64,000 nt of DNA from Bacillota bacterium (GTDB lineage: Bacteria; Bacillota; Clostridia; Oscillospirales; Ruminococcaceae). The notes beneath the pieces are model-generated. The model saw only the letters and a program-made list of their open reading frames with translations. It was not told the origin of the DNA and made no database searches. The translations under genes were made by a program, and so were the position numbers. Shown here one piece after another: positions 16,230 to 24,831 of this stretch (positions within the stretch are counted from its first letter, which is position 1; each line of letters begins with the position of its first letter). The stretch lies in assembly GCA_023418925.1 (NCBI GenBank), contig JAEZYS010000016.1, positions 228,547-292,546 of the forward strand, in the 5' to 3' direction.

Positions 16230-17624
16230 TTACTTCTTGTAAATCTTTGTGCCCTGACGTGTTTCTTCAATAGCATAGCCAAGGTTAGCAATCTTATCTC
16301 TTAGTTCATCGGCAAGAGCAAAGTTTTTATCTTTTCTTGCCTGCTTTCTCTGCTCTGCAAGGTCAAGGATTTCTTGTGGAAGAGCCTCTTCTTTGTTTCT
16401 GTTGTAAAGAATACCGAGAACGCCTGTAAGCTCATCAAATACCTTTGCGCCGGCAGAAAGCTGTTCCTTGCTTGCAGCCTTGTCGAGCATCATTGTGTTA
16501 AGCTCTCTTGTAAGCTCAAACAGAGCTGTGATACCGTCCGCTGTGTTGAGGTCGTCATTGAGAGCATCAATAAACTGCTGTTTACGGTTATCAAAAATCT
16601 GCTGTGCCTCTGCTGTTACTGCACCTGACGGAGCAGATACAATTGCTCTGTCAAGACTGTCACGGCAGTTGTAAAGTCTTTCAAGTGAAGCCTTGCAAGC
16701 CTCAATAAGTTCAAGGCTATAGTTGATAGGAGTTCTGTAATGAGCCTGAATCATAAGGTATCTGATTGGTTCATAGCCATATTTTTCTGCAACATCTCTG
16801 GTAGTAAAGAAGTTGCCTGCGGATTTGGACATTTTCTTGTTGTCTATGTTGATATAGCCGTTATGCATCCAGTAATTTGCAAGTGGCTTTCCTGTTGCGG
16901 CTTCTGACTGTGCAATTTCATTTTCATGGTGAGGGAAGATAAGATCCTGTCCGCCGCCGTGAATATCAATTGTGTCGCCGATATAGTGTCTTGACATAGC
17001 CGAACATTCAATGTGCCAGCCAGGTCTGCCGTTGCCCCAAGGTGATTCCCAGAAAGGTTCACCAGGCTTTGCAGCTTTCCATACAGCAAAGTCCATAGCA
17101 TCTTCCTTAATGCTGTTTACTTCAATTCTTGCGCCTGCCTGAAGGTCTTCAAGAGGCATGTGTGAAAGCTTTCCGTAATCATTGAACTTTTTTGAGCGGA
17201 AATATACATCACCCTGCACTTCATAAGCATAACCCTTGTCAACAAGAGTTTTGATAATATCAATGATGATATCCATGTTTTCTGTAACCTTTGGATGAAC
17301 GTCAGCTTCTCTTACGTTAAGACCTTGTGCGTCCTTCTTGAATTCACGGATATACTTTTCAGAAACCTCGATAGAAGGAATGCCTTCTTCGTTTGAACGC
17401 TTGATAATCTTGTCATCAACGTCAGTGAAGTTCTGGACATACTTAACCTTATAGCCTGTATATTCAAGGAATCTTCTCAGCACGTCAAAAACGCATATAG
17501 GACGTGCGTTTCCGATGTGAATGAAGTTGTAAACAGTAGGACCGCAGGCATATATAGAAACCTGACCTTCCCTGATAGGCTTCAGTTCCTCCTTTTGTCT
17601 GGTGAGGGTGTTGTATACTTTCAT
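16230..17624 (-). CDS. cysS: Cysteinyl-tRNA synthetase
   Basis: Class I synthetase charging tRNA-Cys. Seen are CGPTVYNFIHIGNARP with the HIGH-equivalent HIGN, zinc ligands in the N-terminal Cys and in IECSAMSRHYIGD plus HGGGQDLIFPHHENE, and KMSKSAGN. The C-terminal helical domain reads LAEQRKQARKDKNFALADELRDKI. I place the start at ATG 17624 (MKVYNTLTRQ), where family members usually begin; the frame could also start at ATG 17636. The ATG at 17624 overlaps the stop of a tiny upstream frame (ATGA). It is the second gene of the T-box-controlled cysE-cysS operon. Confidence 0.92.
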   Translation of the reverse strand: MKVYNTLTRQKEELKPIREGQVSIYACGPTVYNFIHIGNARPICVFDVLRRFLEYTGYKVKYVQNFTDVDDKIIKRSNEEGIPSIEVSEKYIREFKKDAQGLNVREADVHPKVTENMDIIIDIIKTLVDKGYAYEVQGDVYFRSKKFNDYGKLSHMPLEDLQAGARIEVNSIKEDAMDFAVWKAAKPGEPFWESPWGNGRPGWHIECSAMSRHYIGDTIDIHGGGQDLIFPHHENEIAQSEAATGKPLANYWMHNGYINIDNKKMSKSAGNFFTTRDVAEKYGYEPIRYLMIQAHYRTPINYSLELIEACKASLERLYNCRDSLDRAIVSAPSGAVTAEAQQIFDNRKQQFIDALNDDLNTADGITALFELTRELNTMMLDKAASKEQLSAGAKVFDELTGVLGILYNRNKEEALPQEILDLAEQRKQARKDKNFALADELRDKIANLGYAIEETRQGTKIYKK

Positions 17625-17644
17625 ATTTTTGAGCATATTCCCAT
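17621..17644 (-). CDS. Putative 7-codon leader ORF with a Cys codon ahead of cysS
   Basis: ATG GGA ATA TGC TCA AAA ATA TGA (MGICSKI) begins 13 nt after AAAGGAG and its TGA overlaps the cysS ATG as ATGA. The hairpin GCATATTCC / GGAATATGC (17633-17656) spans its start. This could couple cysS translation to passage over a Cys codon. It is a sequence-based guess only. Confidence 0.35.
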   Translation of the reverse strand: MGICSKI

Positions 17645-17704
17645 TAAGGAATATGCACTCCTTTCAATGTTTTGAGGTTTTGCTTCGTAAAACAAAACTT
17701 TCCT

Positions 17705-18397
17705 TTACTTGTTGGATGAGTTTTTGTTATATTTTTTTGCTATTTCAACAATATCACTCTTGTTTGTTATATTGAACATCTGCTTTTCAAGCTTTTCAAT
17801 ACGCATAAGCTGTTTGCAGAGTTCCTGTGCAACCGGATCCGGAATGTGAACCTGATCGAGATCGCATTTATTTACTTTCTTGCCGTTCTGCTTAACTATT
17901 CTTGCAGGCACGCCGACAGCAGTACAGTTTGCAGGAACCTCTTCAAGAACAACAGCATTTGCTGCAATTTTTGCATTGTCCCCGACCTTAAAAGGACCTA
18001 AAACTCTTGCACCAGCGCCGACCATGACGTTGTTTCCGAGAGTAGGATGTCGCTTGCCCTTGTCTTTTCCTGTTCCTCCGAGAGTTACTCCCTGATACAC
18101 AAGGCAGTTGTCGCCGATTTCAGTTGTTTCACCAATAACAACGCCCATACCGTGGTCAATGAAAAATCCCTTACCTATTTTAGCACCAGGATGGATTTCT
18201 ATTCCCGTCATAAAGCGTGCAAACTGTGAAATCATTCTTGCAACAGTGAAAAGCTTCATCTGATAAAACCAATGTGAAATTCTGTACATCAGAACTGCAT
18301 GCAGACCTGAGTATGTCAGAATAATCTCAAAGGTACTTCTTGCGGCAGGGTCACGCCTCTTAACCGAATCAATATCTGATTTAATGCTATCAAACAT
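17705..18397 (-). CDS. cysE: Serine O-acetyltransferase
   Basis: The start at 18397 (MFDSIKSDIDSVKRRDPAARS) follows AAGGAG at 9 nt and gives 230 aa. An N-terminal helical segment with the family sequence RDPAARSTFEIILTYSGLHAVLMYRISHW precedes the left-handed beta-helix: GIEIHPGAKIGKGFFIDHGMGVVIGETTEIGD, YQGVTLGGTG and VGAGARVLGPFKVGDNAKI. The catalytic His is in FIDHG. It acetylates L-serine to O-acetylserine, the cysteine precursor. The C-terminal tail is short and lacks the usual inhibitory Ile end, so feedback control may differ. A Cys T-box lies upstream and cysS follows. Confidence 0.93.
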   Translation of the reverse strand: MFDSIKSDIDSVKRRDPAARSTFEIILTYSGLHAVLMYRISHWFYQMKLFTVARMISQFARFMTGIEIHPGAKIGKGFFIDHGMGVVIGETTEIGDNCLVYQGVTLGGTGKDKGKRHPTLGNNVMVGAGARVLGPFKVGDNAKIAANAVVLEEVPANCTAVGVPARIVKQNGKKVNKCDLDQVHIPDPVAQELCKQLMRIEKLEKQMFNITNKSDIVEIAKKYNKNSSNK

Positions 18398-18463
18398 TAT
18401 TGCCATCTCCTTATATAAATTCACTTGCGATAAAAAAAATACAGCGTTAAAATATACAAAAAA

Positions 18464-18725
18464 GCCGCCCTCAGAAAATCTGAAGGCGGCATTAAACCAC
18501 GGTTCCACTTCAATTAGGACACAAATGTCCTATCTTAACGGACAACAGAATAATTGTCCATCCCTGTAACGTGGGAAAACGTGAACGGATAATACTGTAA
18601 ACAGGTTCACCGTTCAGGCTGGCGGCTGCACTTCACTTAATTGTCCCTGCATCGTCACACCCACCCAATGCTCTCTGAAAAGGGAATAATAAAGCTACTC
18701 TAACCGATACGCCTTTAGTATATTC
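18464..18725 (-). promoter_or_regulatory. T-box riboswitch (Cys-specific by context) upstream of cysE-cysS
   Basis: On the minus strand the leader contains the T-box core GAAGTGGAACCGTGG at 18511-18497, which pairs with the uncharged tRNA 3' end. It is followed by a terminator, GCCGCCTTCAGA / TCTGAGGGCGGC (18490-18464), then a T run. Upstream is a Stem I region with a TGC triplet near 18630 that could be the Cys specifier codon; another TGCA occurs near 18650. A -10-like TATAAT lies at 18737-18732. Uncharged tRNA-Cys would promote antitermination and expression of cysE and cysS. Confidence 0.9.
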
Positions 18726-18784
18726 ACTATTATTATATTCACTCAACAGAATTATAACACAGCAGATTTCAAAAATCAAGCATA

Positions 18785-19513
18785 TTATTTCTTTGAAATT
18801 TTAACTGTTGCAAGATAGTCGTCAAATATAGCTGATTCCTTTTCAAAGTCTTCAGCAGCACTTTCAAACTGAACATAAAAAACGTCTTCATCTGAATAGA
18901 AGTAACAAAGCTTGCCCTTGAATCTAGCAACTTCAGTCTTGACACCTGTTACAGTTGTTTCCGAACCATCAGCAGATGTTTCAGCAGCAGATGTTTCGGC
19001 AGTAGTTTCATTTTCATCATGAATAAACTGATATGCAATTATCTCATAGTCATAGACAATAGCATCAAAGCCGTTAACCTTTGTCTTTACAGGCTCACCA
19101 AAATTTGTATCCTGCTGATAAAGCATATTATGAACTCTGAATGTAGCACTTGCGGATTCTGCAAAAGCTGAAAGCTCCTGATAATCTTCCTTGTAGTTCT
19201 GTGCCTGAACAGTGATTTTTGCCTTGCCATTCAGATAAAGCTTGCCGACTTCACTTTCTTCAACTGCTTCATATCCCTCAGGAAGTGTTGAGCTGTACTT
19301 GAATATAGCATAATCTTCGACTTTCTCAGGAACTCTTCCTGTTGCTATTGAGACAGTTTCTTCTGTCGTTTCGTCACCTGACACAACAGTTTCTGAAGAT
19401 GAGGATGATGTATCCGAAGATTCAGTGCCTTTACTTGTTTCTGAGCATCCTGCAAGCATTAGAAGTGCCATACAAGCTGCAAGAGTGGCTGCAATAAGTT
19501 TTCTTTTGTTCAT
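18785..19513 (-). CDS. Lipoprotein of unknown function
   Basis: The 242-aa protein has a lipoprotein signal with lipobox LAGC at residues 20-23, then a Ser/Thr-rich linker, then a globular domain beginning RVPEKVEDYAIFKYSSTLPEGYEAVEESEVGKLY. The layout, with 'aeyksls.fae.a....' style pattern, resembles surface lipoproteins that monitor or bind small molecules, but I do not recognise a family. A Thr/Ala/Glu low-complexity insert (about residues 175-195) is present. It starts 2 nt after the neighbouring sensor-like gene stops and is surely cotranscribed with it. Confidence 0.65.
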   Translation of the reverse strand: MNKRKLIAATLAACMALLMLAGCSETSKGTESSDTSSSSSETVVSGDETTEETVSIATGRVPEKVEDYAIFKYSSTLPEGYEAVEESEVGKLYLNGKAKITVQAQNYKEDYQELSAFAESASATFRVHNMLYQQDTNFGEPVKTKVNGFDAIVYDYEIIAYQFIHDENETTAETSAAETSADGSETTVTGVKTEVARFKGKLCYFYSDEDVFYVQFESAAEDFEKESAIFDDYLATVKISKK

Positions 19514-19514
19514 T

Positions 19515-20603
19515 TTAAGTTTCTCCTTTTTCTTTTACAAGATATCTTCTTTTTTTCTTTATATGTGAAAGACTCGCTATAAGCGGGTTGAATCTTCTGT
19601 TTGATGAAAAATAAGCCGTTGTTGTTGATATCTGAGGTTCATCTCCGTAGTCAACCGGTATTTTTAAAATTATCTTTTTGGAATTTTCTGTTTCTGAACT
19701 TGAAATTGATGCGTTGTAACGGGTCAGAAAGCAAGTTCTTACAAAGTCGCCAGGTTTTATATTTTCAGTGTAAAAATACATATCCACATAATCGTCATCA
19801 AAACTGTTTTTGTCGCCGGATATGTTCTGCCCGCAAAAAACTATATTTATCACATCATTGCTGTCAATAAATACTTGTGACGTTATTTTTTCAATTTTCA
19901 GATCAAATGACATTATTTCGCTGATAATACCGCAGATTGTAAGCTTAAAAGCATTATGTGATGCCCAGGTAAAGATTCCCGGCTCGCAGGAATGTATAAA
20001 CTCAACACTGCCGTCATCAAACAGATCCAGAAAATCCTTTTCCATAATCGACATCAACTGTGTTACATTCAGAAGTTTTTCTGTTTCACTGTTAAGATAA
20101 TTGCTTAACAGCTGCTCCGGAACAAGCATGTCCTTGAGTAAAAGAGTCAGATTCCCTTCAATAATATTTAGCTGGTTTGCCATATAGCTACTGCAGCCCG
20201 TGTTTTTAATAATTGATTTATATATCTCATCGGCTGCAACGGCAATGGATGAGACTGAGGTTCTTATCCTTATCAATAAGTTTTTCATGACCATATCCAC
20301 AGGTGCTATTGATCTGTTTGTCATTGAACCATGAATGTTATGCAGTTCCATAATAAGTACATCATCATGTTCAGTGGCGTTTATATAATATAAGCAGTTG
20401 TTGATGGTGATATCAAAAAATGAGGATGCCGAAGGCACCTTTTCAAAATACTCTGCAAAATTGTTCTTTACCTTGTTAAGACATTTATCAAGGTCGAATT
20501 CAAAGTTGTTCCATAAAATAGTAAAATCCTTGCTGCATATAGCAACGGGAATTTTGCTGGCCTTAAAAATGCTGCATAAATCAGTTAAATGTTCATTTGT
20601 CAT
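19515..20603 (-). CDS. Degenerate PAS/histidine-kinase-like protein
   Basis: The 362-aa protein starts with a PAS-like region (LTDLCSIFKASKIPVAICSKDFTILWNNFEFD). A helical segment follows that resembles a kinase dimerisation domain (MKNLLIRIRTSVSSIAVAADEIYKSI) but has no phospho-acceptor His at the expected place. The third part has an ATPase-like frame (HNAFKLTICGIISEIMSFD) where N- and G-boxes are not convincing. It is probably a signalling protein without kinase activity. There is no response regulator nearby; its partner is the lipoprotein gene downstream. The basic C-terminal tail (IKKKRRYLVKEK) is unusual. Confidence 0.5.
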   Translation of the reverse strand: MTNEHLTDLCSIFKASKIPVAICSKDFTILWNNFEFDLDKCLNKVKNNFAEYFEKVPSASSFFDITINNCLYYINATEHDDVLIMELHNIHGSMTNRSIAPVDMVMKNLLIRIRTSVSSIAVAADEIYKSIIKNTGCSSYMANQLNIIEGNLTLLLKDMLVPEQLLSNYLNSETEKLLNVTQLMSIMEKDFLDLFDDGSVEFIHSCEPGIFTWASHNAFKLTICGIISEIMSFDLKIEKITSQVFIDSNDVINIVFCGQNISGDKNSFDDDYVDMYFYTENIKPGDFVRTCFLTRYNASISSSETENSKKIILKIPVDYGDEPQISTTTAYFSSNRRFNPLIASLSHIKKKRRYLVKEKGET

Positions 20604-20877
20604 ACCCCAGAACTCCTGTATAAATTGAATATTGTGATTAATATTATGATATTATGCAGTCTATGAGTATGGTAATCAGTACATTAAACTACACAAATGA
20701 TATTATAACATAAATGTGTTGGTTTTGCGATAGTTTAGTAAAAAAATTTTGATTTTTCCTTTATATTTTATGTTATATATGTACCTATGGGCTTATGCTT
20801 TTAATGTACTTTTTTCCTTAGCCTGCAATTAAACATTAATGTAATTAAATTGTAATTAAGTTGTTAACAAAAATTTC

Positions 20878-20905
20878 TTGAATTTATAACATTATAAAGT
20901 ATAAT
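20878..20905 (+). promoter_or_regulatory. Sigma-A promoter for the DUF4349 gene
   Basis: TTGAAT at 20878-20883, a 16-nt spacer, TATAAT at 20900-20905. It predicts a leader of about 135 nt. Confidence 0.7.
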
Positions 20906-20944
20906 ATAGTACAAGGAGTTAATAGCGTTAAAAATTATTTTCAA

Positions 20945-21027
20945 GCTATTTCTTCCTTCCTGCAAATATAAGAGCAGGAATTTTGCTTAACTGAACTCAG
21001 TTCAGGTTCAAGACCGGAATAAATAGC
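20945..21027 (+). promoter_or_regulatory. Structured 5' leader, possible riboswitch or protein-binding RNA
   Basis: Between the promoter and the gene three stems can form: an outer pair GCTATTT / AAATAGC (20945-20951 with 21021-21027), then CCTGC / GCAGG, and CTGAAC-tca-GTTCAG. This makes a three-way junction ahead of the ribosome site. I cannot match it to a known class. Confidence 0.5.
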
Positions 21028-21048
21028 AAAGAAGGAATGGGGATTAAA

Positions 21049-22041
21049 ATGAAAAAACTATTGCCAATAATAATTATGTCAATTATGCTTACATCTTGTG
21101 CTTCAAAAAGTGATTCCACAAAAACAAGCAATGATTCTTATAATGCTGCTAATGCTGCATATGGAGAAGCAGCTACATATGAGGATTATGCAGAAGCAGA
21201 CGCTGCTTTTGAACAGTCAGATTCATATTCTGAAAAGGGAGCAGACTATGAAGCGAGTCCAATATCAAATACTACTGAAGTTAAAGCCACAAATAAAAAG
21301 ATAATTAAAAATGCAAATGTTGATATGACAGCAAAAGATGTTAATGAATGTTATGATAAGATTATTGCATACATATCAGATAAGAACGGTTATGAGTACA
21401 ATAAAAACATGTCTGTATCGGGTGATTATGTTACTATCCGTGCAGAACTGAAAGTAGATCCAGATAATCTGGATGATATTTTATCTTACATAGATGAATG
21501 TGGGGATGTAATTAATTCAAATACATCCAGTGATGATATAACAACACAGTATATTGATGTTCAGATTCGCCTTGAAAACAAGAAGAAAAATCTTGAAAAA
21601 TATTATGATTATTATAATAAGGCCCAAACTATGGAAGAAGCGTTAATTCTTCAGGACAAAATAGATATGATTACTGCTGAAATTGAAAGTTACGAAGGTC
21701 AGCTTAATTACTGGAATACTTTAGTTTCAGAATCAACTATAACTCTTTATATCCAGCAGGAAGATGATCCGATTGAGATAGAAAGAGATGTTGAATGGAA
21801 TGCCCTTAGCTTTAAAGACATGGGTAATATGATTTATAACGGATTTACAAAAGTTTCTAACGCAATTGTTTCTGTTTTTCAGTGGATTATTATCTTTATA
21901 ATTTCAATTCTGCCACTTGTAATTCTTGTCGGAATTATTGTTTTGATTATTATTCTTTCAAGAAGGCATAAACGCAACAAGAGTAATATGGTGAAGAATT
22001 CAGAAAGTCATACAAATGCTGATAATAATGAGCAAAAATAA
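21049..22041 (+). CDS. DUF4349-domain lipoprotein with C-terminal membrane helix
   Basis: The ATG at 21049 (MKKLLPIIIMS) follows AAGGAATGGGG. The 330-aa protein has a lipobox LTSC, a long low-complexity Ala/Tyr/Glu linker and a DUF4349 domain (IIKNANVDMTAKDVNECYDKI through ESTITLYIQQ). A central helical hairpin (NKKKNLEKYYDYYNKAQTMEEALILQDKIDMITAEIESYEGQL) and a transmembrane helix near residue 285-310 follow. A basic tail faces inside. Family members sit at the envelope; their job is unknown. The gene has its own promoter and structured leader. Confidence 0.8.
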   Translation: MKKLLPIIIMSIMLTSCASKSDSTKTSNDSYNAANAAYGEAATYEDYAEADAAFEQSDSYSEKGADYEASPISNTTEVKATNKKIIKNANVDMTAKDVNECYDKIIAYISDKNGYEYNKNMSVSGDYVTIRAELKVDPDNLDDILSYIDECGDVINSNTSSDDITTQYIDVQIRLENKKKNLEKYYDYYNKAQTMEEALILQDKIDMITAEIESYEGQLNYWNTLVSESTITLYIQQEDDPIEIERDVEWNALSFKDMGNMIYNGFTKVSNAIVSVFQWIIIFIISILPLVILVGIIVLIIILSRRHKRNKSNMVKNSESHTNADNNEQK

Positions 22042-22200
22042 GTTATTGGTTATATTATTATAAAATTGCTTTTAATTTCCTTGCATGACATTTAATTCAC
22101 GTTATGCAAGGATTTTCATGTATAAACTTAAATGAATTTGTTATAATAAGAGAAAAATGCTTATGTATGTTATTTTTTTATCAAAATTTAATAAAAGGTA

Positions 22201-22229
22201 TTGCCAAAATTGAAAAAATGGGGTAAAAT
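22201..22229 (+). promoter_or_regulatory. Sigma-A promoter of gapA
   Basis: TTGCCA at 22201-22206, a 17-nt spacer and TAAAAT at 22224-22229, about 75 nt before the start codon. Confidence 0.7.
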
Positions 22230-22302
22230 ATATTGTGAAAGTGCGAAGCTCAAATGCTGATGTACTATGTAAAACAATTACATTTTAGGAGGAAAAATTA
22301 TT

Positions 22303-23331
22303 ATGGCAGTTAAAGTTGCAATTAATGGTTTCGGACGTATTGGACGTCTCGCATTCAGACAGATGTTTGGTGCTGATGGATACGAGGTAGTAGCTATCAA
22401 CGATCTTACAGATCCTAAGATGCTTGCTCACCTTCTCAAGTATGATACAGCTCAGGGTGGTTACTGCGGAAAATACGGCGAAGGCGTTCACACAGTTGAA
22501 GCTGGCGAAGATTCAATCACAGTTGACGGCAAGAAGATTACAATCTATGCTATGAAGGATGCTAAGGACCTTCCATGGGGCAAGCTCAGTGTAGATGTTG
22601 TTCTCGAATGTACAGGCTTCTACTGCTCAAAGGAAAAGTCACAGGCTCATATTGATGCAGGTGCTAAGAAGGTTGTTATTTCAGCTCCAGCTGGTGATGA
22701 TCTTAAGACAATTGTATTCAGCGTAAATGAAAATACTCTTACAAAGGATGATACAATCATTTCTGCTGCTTCATGCACAACAAACTGTCTCGCTCCTATG
22801 GCTGATACTCTTAACAAGTATGCAGCAATCCAGAGTGGTATCATGAGCACAATTCATGCTTACACAGGCGATCAGATGATCCTCGATGGTCCTCACAGAA
22901 AGGGCGACCTCAGAAGAGCTAGAGCTGGTGCTGCTAATATCGTTCCTAACTCAACAGGTGCTGCAAAGGCAATTGGTCTTGTAATCCCAGAACTTAAGGG
23001 CAAGCTCATTGGTTCTGCACAGAGAGTTCCTGTTCCAACAGGTTCAACAACAATTCTTACAGCTGTTGTTAAGGGTAAGGATGTAACTAAGGACGGAATC
23101 AACGCTGCTATGAAGGCTGCTGCTTCTGCTTCATTCGGTTACAACGAAGATCAGATCGTTTCTTCTGATGTTATCGGCATGAAGTTCGGTTCACTCTTCG
23201 ATGCAACACAGACAATGGTTTCTAAGATCACTGACGATCTCTATGAAGTACAGGTTGTTTCATGGTACGACAATGAAAATTCTTACACATCACAGATGGT
23301 AAGAACAATCAAGTACTTTGCTGAAATGTAA
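22303..23331 (+). CDS. gapA: Glyceraldehyde-3-phosphate dehydrogenase, type I
   Basis: The 342-aa protein has the NAD-binding start VAINGFGRIGRLAFRQ, the catalytic Cys in ISAASCTTNCLAPM, and the downstream STGAAKAIGLVIPELKGKL, RVPVPTGSTTIL and SWYDNENSYTSQMVRT. It oxidises glyceraldehyde-3-phosphate to 1,3-bisphosphoglycerate in glycolysis. The reading frame uses strongly biased codons, as expected for an abundant enzyme. It is a single-gene unit with AGGAGG ribosome site, a clear promoter and a terminator; no pgk or tpi follows. Confidence 0.97.
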   Translation: MAVKVAINGFGRIGRLAFRQMFGADGYEVVAINDLTDPKMLAHLLKYDTAQGGYCGKYGEGVHTVEAGEDSITVDGKKITIYAMKDAKDLPWGKLSVDVVLECTGFYCSKEKSQAHIDAGAKKVVISAPAGDDLKTIVFSVNENTLTKDDTIISAASCTTNCLAPMADTLNKYAAIQSGIMSTIHAYTGDQMILDGPHRKGDLRRARAGAANIVPNSTGAAKAIGLVIPELKGKLIGSAQRVPVPTGSTTILTAVVKGKDVTKDGINAAMKAAASASFGYNEDQIVSSDVIGMKFGSLFDATQTMVSKITDDLYEVQVVSWYDNENSYTSQMVRTIKYFAEM

Positions 23332-23357
23332 TCTGACTTTCAGATAGTATTTTTAAG

Positions 23358-23386
23358 CGGTATGGCTTTTGCCATACCGTTTTTTT
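23358..23386 (+). terminator. Intrinsic terminator after gapA
   Basis: CGGTATGGC-tttt-GCCATACCG followed by seven T. Confidence 0.9.
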
Positions 23387-23437
23387 AATGCATGAAAAGC
23401 AAATCTGAGATAAGTACATTTTGGGGAATTAATATGT

Positions 23438-23660
23438 TTAAAACGTGCCACTGGCACGTTTTAAAGGAAAGTTTTGTTTAATTAATAAAGAAGGGAGGCG
23501 GTCGTGTACGCCTCCCTCAAAATGCTGTCGCATTTTTCACCCTTGCTCCGTTTTTTTCTTACGCCTGCGGGCGAAGGTGGTGTTTCGCCGTTGCGACGGC
23601 GACAAGGGACTTTGTCCCTTTGAACCCTACAACCTTGAAAGGTTGACGAACTTTTAAGCT
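23438..23660 (-). repeat. Dispersed hairpin repeat, copy 4
   Basis: Inverse orientation to copies 2 and 3. Left end is the palindrome AAACGTGCCACTGGCACGTTTT, then GGGAGGCG-gtcgtgta-CGCCTCCC, AAAATGCTGTCGCATTTTT, CCTTGCTCCGTTTTT, the stem TCGCCGTTGCGACGGCGA, GGGACTTTGTCCC and the end hairpin CCTTGAAAGGTTGACGAACTTT. It lies between gapA and the convergent transporter gene. Confidence 0.9.
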
Positions 23661-23666
23661 ATTGTC

Positions 23667-24470
23667 TTACCCCGCAAGCTTTGCCTTAAGCTCTTCAATT
23701 GCTTTTGTATTGGCTTCAACCTGTGTGTTGAGATCTTCAATCTGCTGCTGATATGCAGCTTCTTTTTCTGTCTGTGCAGCTTCAAGTTTTTTGCTTGCTG
23801 AAAGGTTAATTGAGAAAATAACTGTAACTATAATTGCAAAGGCTGTAAGGGCATACATTGCTGGTGATGTCCTTTCGGTCTTTTCTTCTTTTACATCAGC
23901 ATTTTTGATAAATGTAAAAATCTCTGTTCGTGAAAGAGCTTTTCTCAGGGCAAAATATAATGGGACTGAAACTGCAACGGCAATGATTGCATTAACACTT
24001 GATGTTATAGCATTGGTTCCTACTGCTGTCCATGCTGCTTCTGTTGTTCCGCCGATAATAATTATTGTGAAATATGATTTTATAAGGTAAAGAACTATAT
24101 ATACAAGCTGGCCGACAATCGCACCGCCGAGAACAGCAGGCATTTCTCTTTCAGACTTTGATGATGTTCTGATTTTTCCTGCTGTAAAGCCCATTGCAAA
24201 TTTTGAAATAAAAGTATATGGCGATGAAACTATATATACAGGATCAAAAAGATCAAAAAGCGCCGCACCGAATCCTGACGCAAGCCCGCCTTTCATACTG
24301 CCGAAAAGAAGTCCCGCAAGCAGACACATTGAGTTGCCGAAGTGTATTCTTGTAATAAGTACGCCGTTCGGAATCTTTATCTGGAGGTAATTGCCCGCAA
24401 AGACAAGTGCCGCCATAAGTCCGACTATTACAAGCTGATAAATTTTCTTTCTTGATTTAGTCATGTTCAT
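23667..24470 (-). CDS. ECF transporter S component with a C-terminal coiled coil
   Basis: The ATG at 24470 (MNMTKSRKKIYQLVIVGLMAAL) follows GGGGG at 8 nt and gives 267 aa. Six membrane segments and the family-like start (VGLMAALVFAGNYLQIKIP, GNSMCLLAGLLFGSMKGGLASGFGAALFDL) mark it as the substrate-binding subunit of an ECF vitamin importer. It would use a shared EcfAA'T module not in this window. After the S domain comes an extra membrane helix and a coiled coil (EAAQTEKEAAYQQQIEDLNTQVEANTKAIEELKAKL), which is unusual. I cannot name the vitamin; no riboswitch was recognised upstream. Confidence 0.8.
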   Translation of the reverse strand: MNMTKSRKKIYQLVIVGLMAALVFAGNYLQIKIPNGVLITRIHFGNSMCLLAGLLFGSMKGGLASGFGAALFDLFDPVYIVSSPYTFISKFAMGFTAGKIRTSSKSEREMPAVLGGAIVGQLVYIVLYLIKSYFTIIIIGGTTEAAWTAVGTNAITSSVNAIIAVAVSVPLYFALRKALSRTEIFTFIKNADVKEEKTERTSPAMYALTAFAIIVTVIFSINLSASKKLEAAQTEKEAAYQQQIEDLNTQVEANTKAIEELKAKLAG

Positions 24471-24756
24471 ATTAATATCCCCCGTGAAAAATTTTTGTAA
24501 AAATTTAAGCATAAGTTTTTACTTTGTTGTTTTCTATATTATAATTCTCATTTATGCAAAACACAAAATCTTGAAAGTAGTCAGAAAATTAAAGCGTTAT
24601 GTAAATTATACACAAAAACATCTGAAATTAGTTTTTGTGTTATAGCATATTGAATATAACCTTTGTGGAAATTAATAACTGATAATAACATGTTGAACAA
24701 ACATAACAAAACCATGCCCTGATTATTACAATAATTATAGTAATAATGTAGAATTA

Positions 24757-24785
24757 TTGACAGTTGTAGTATTTTTTGATATGAT
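24757..24785 (+). promoter_or_regulatory. Near-perfect sigma-A promoter for the HhH protein
   Basis: TTGACA at 24757-24762, a 17-nt spacer, TATGAT at 24780-24785. The rest of the 361-nt gap back to 24471 is AT-rich, and I see nothing else in it. Confidence 0.85.
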
Positions 24786-24831
24786 TAAAAAAGACAAAAT
24801 TCGACATAATATAACAGAAAGTAGGGCGGGT

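Noticed and set aside
24471..24756. A vitamin riboswitch ahead of the ECF S component gene
   Set aside because: The leader is AT-rich and I could not find the conserved cores of thiamine, riboflavin, cobalamin, folate or preQ1 riboswitches.
24757..24831. An upstream TTG start for the HhH protein
   Set aside because: The TTG is the first base triplet of a TTGACA -35 box with TATGAT 17 nt later; the later ATG has a ribosome site.
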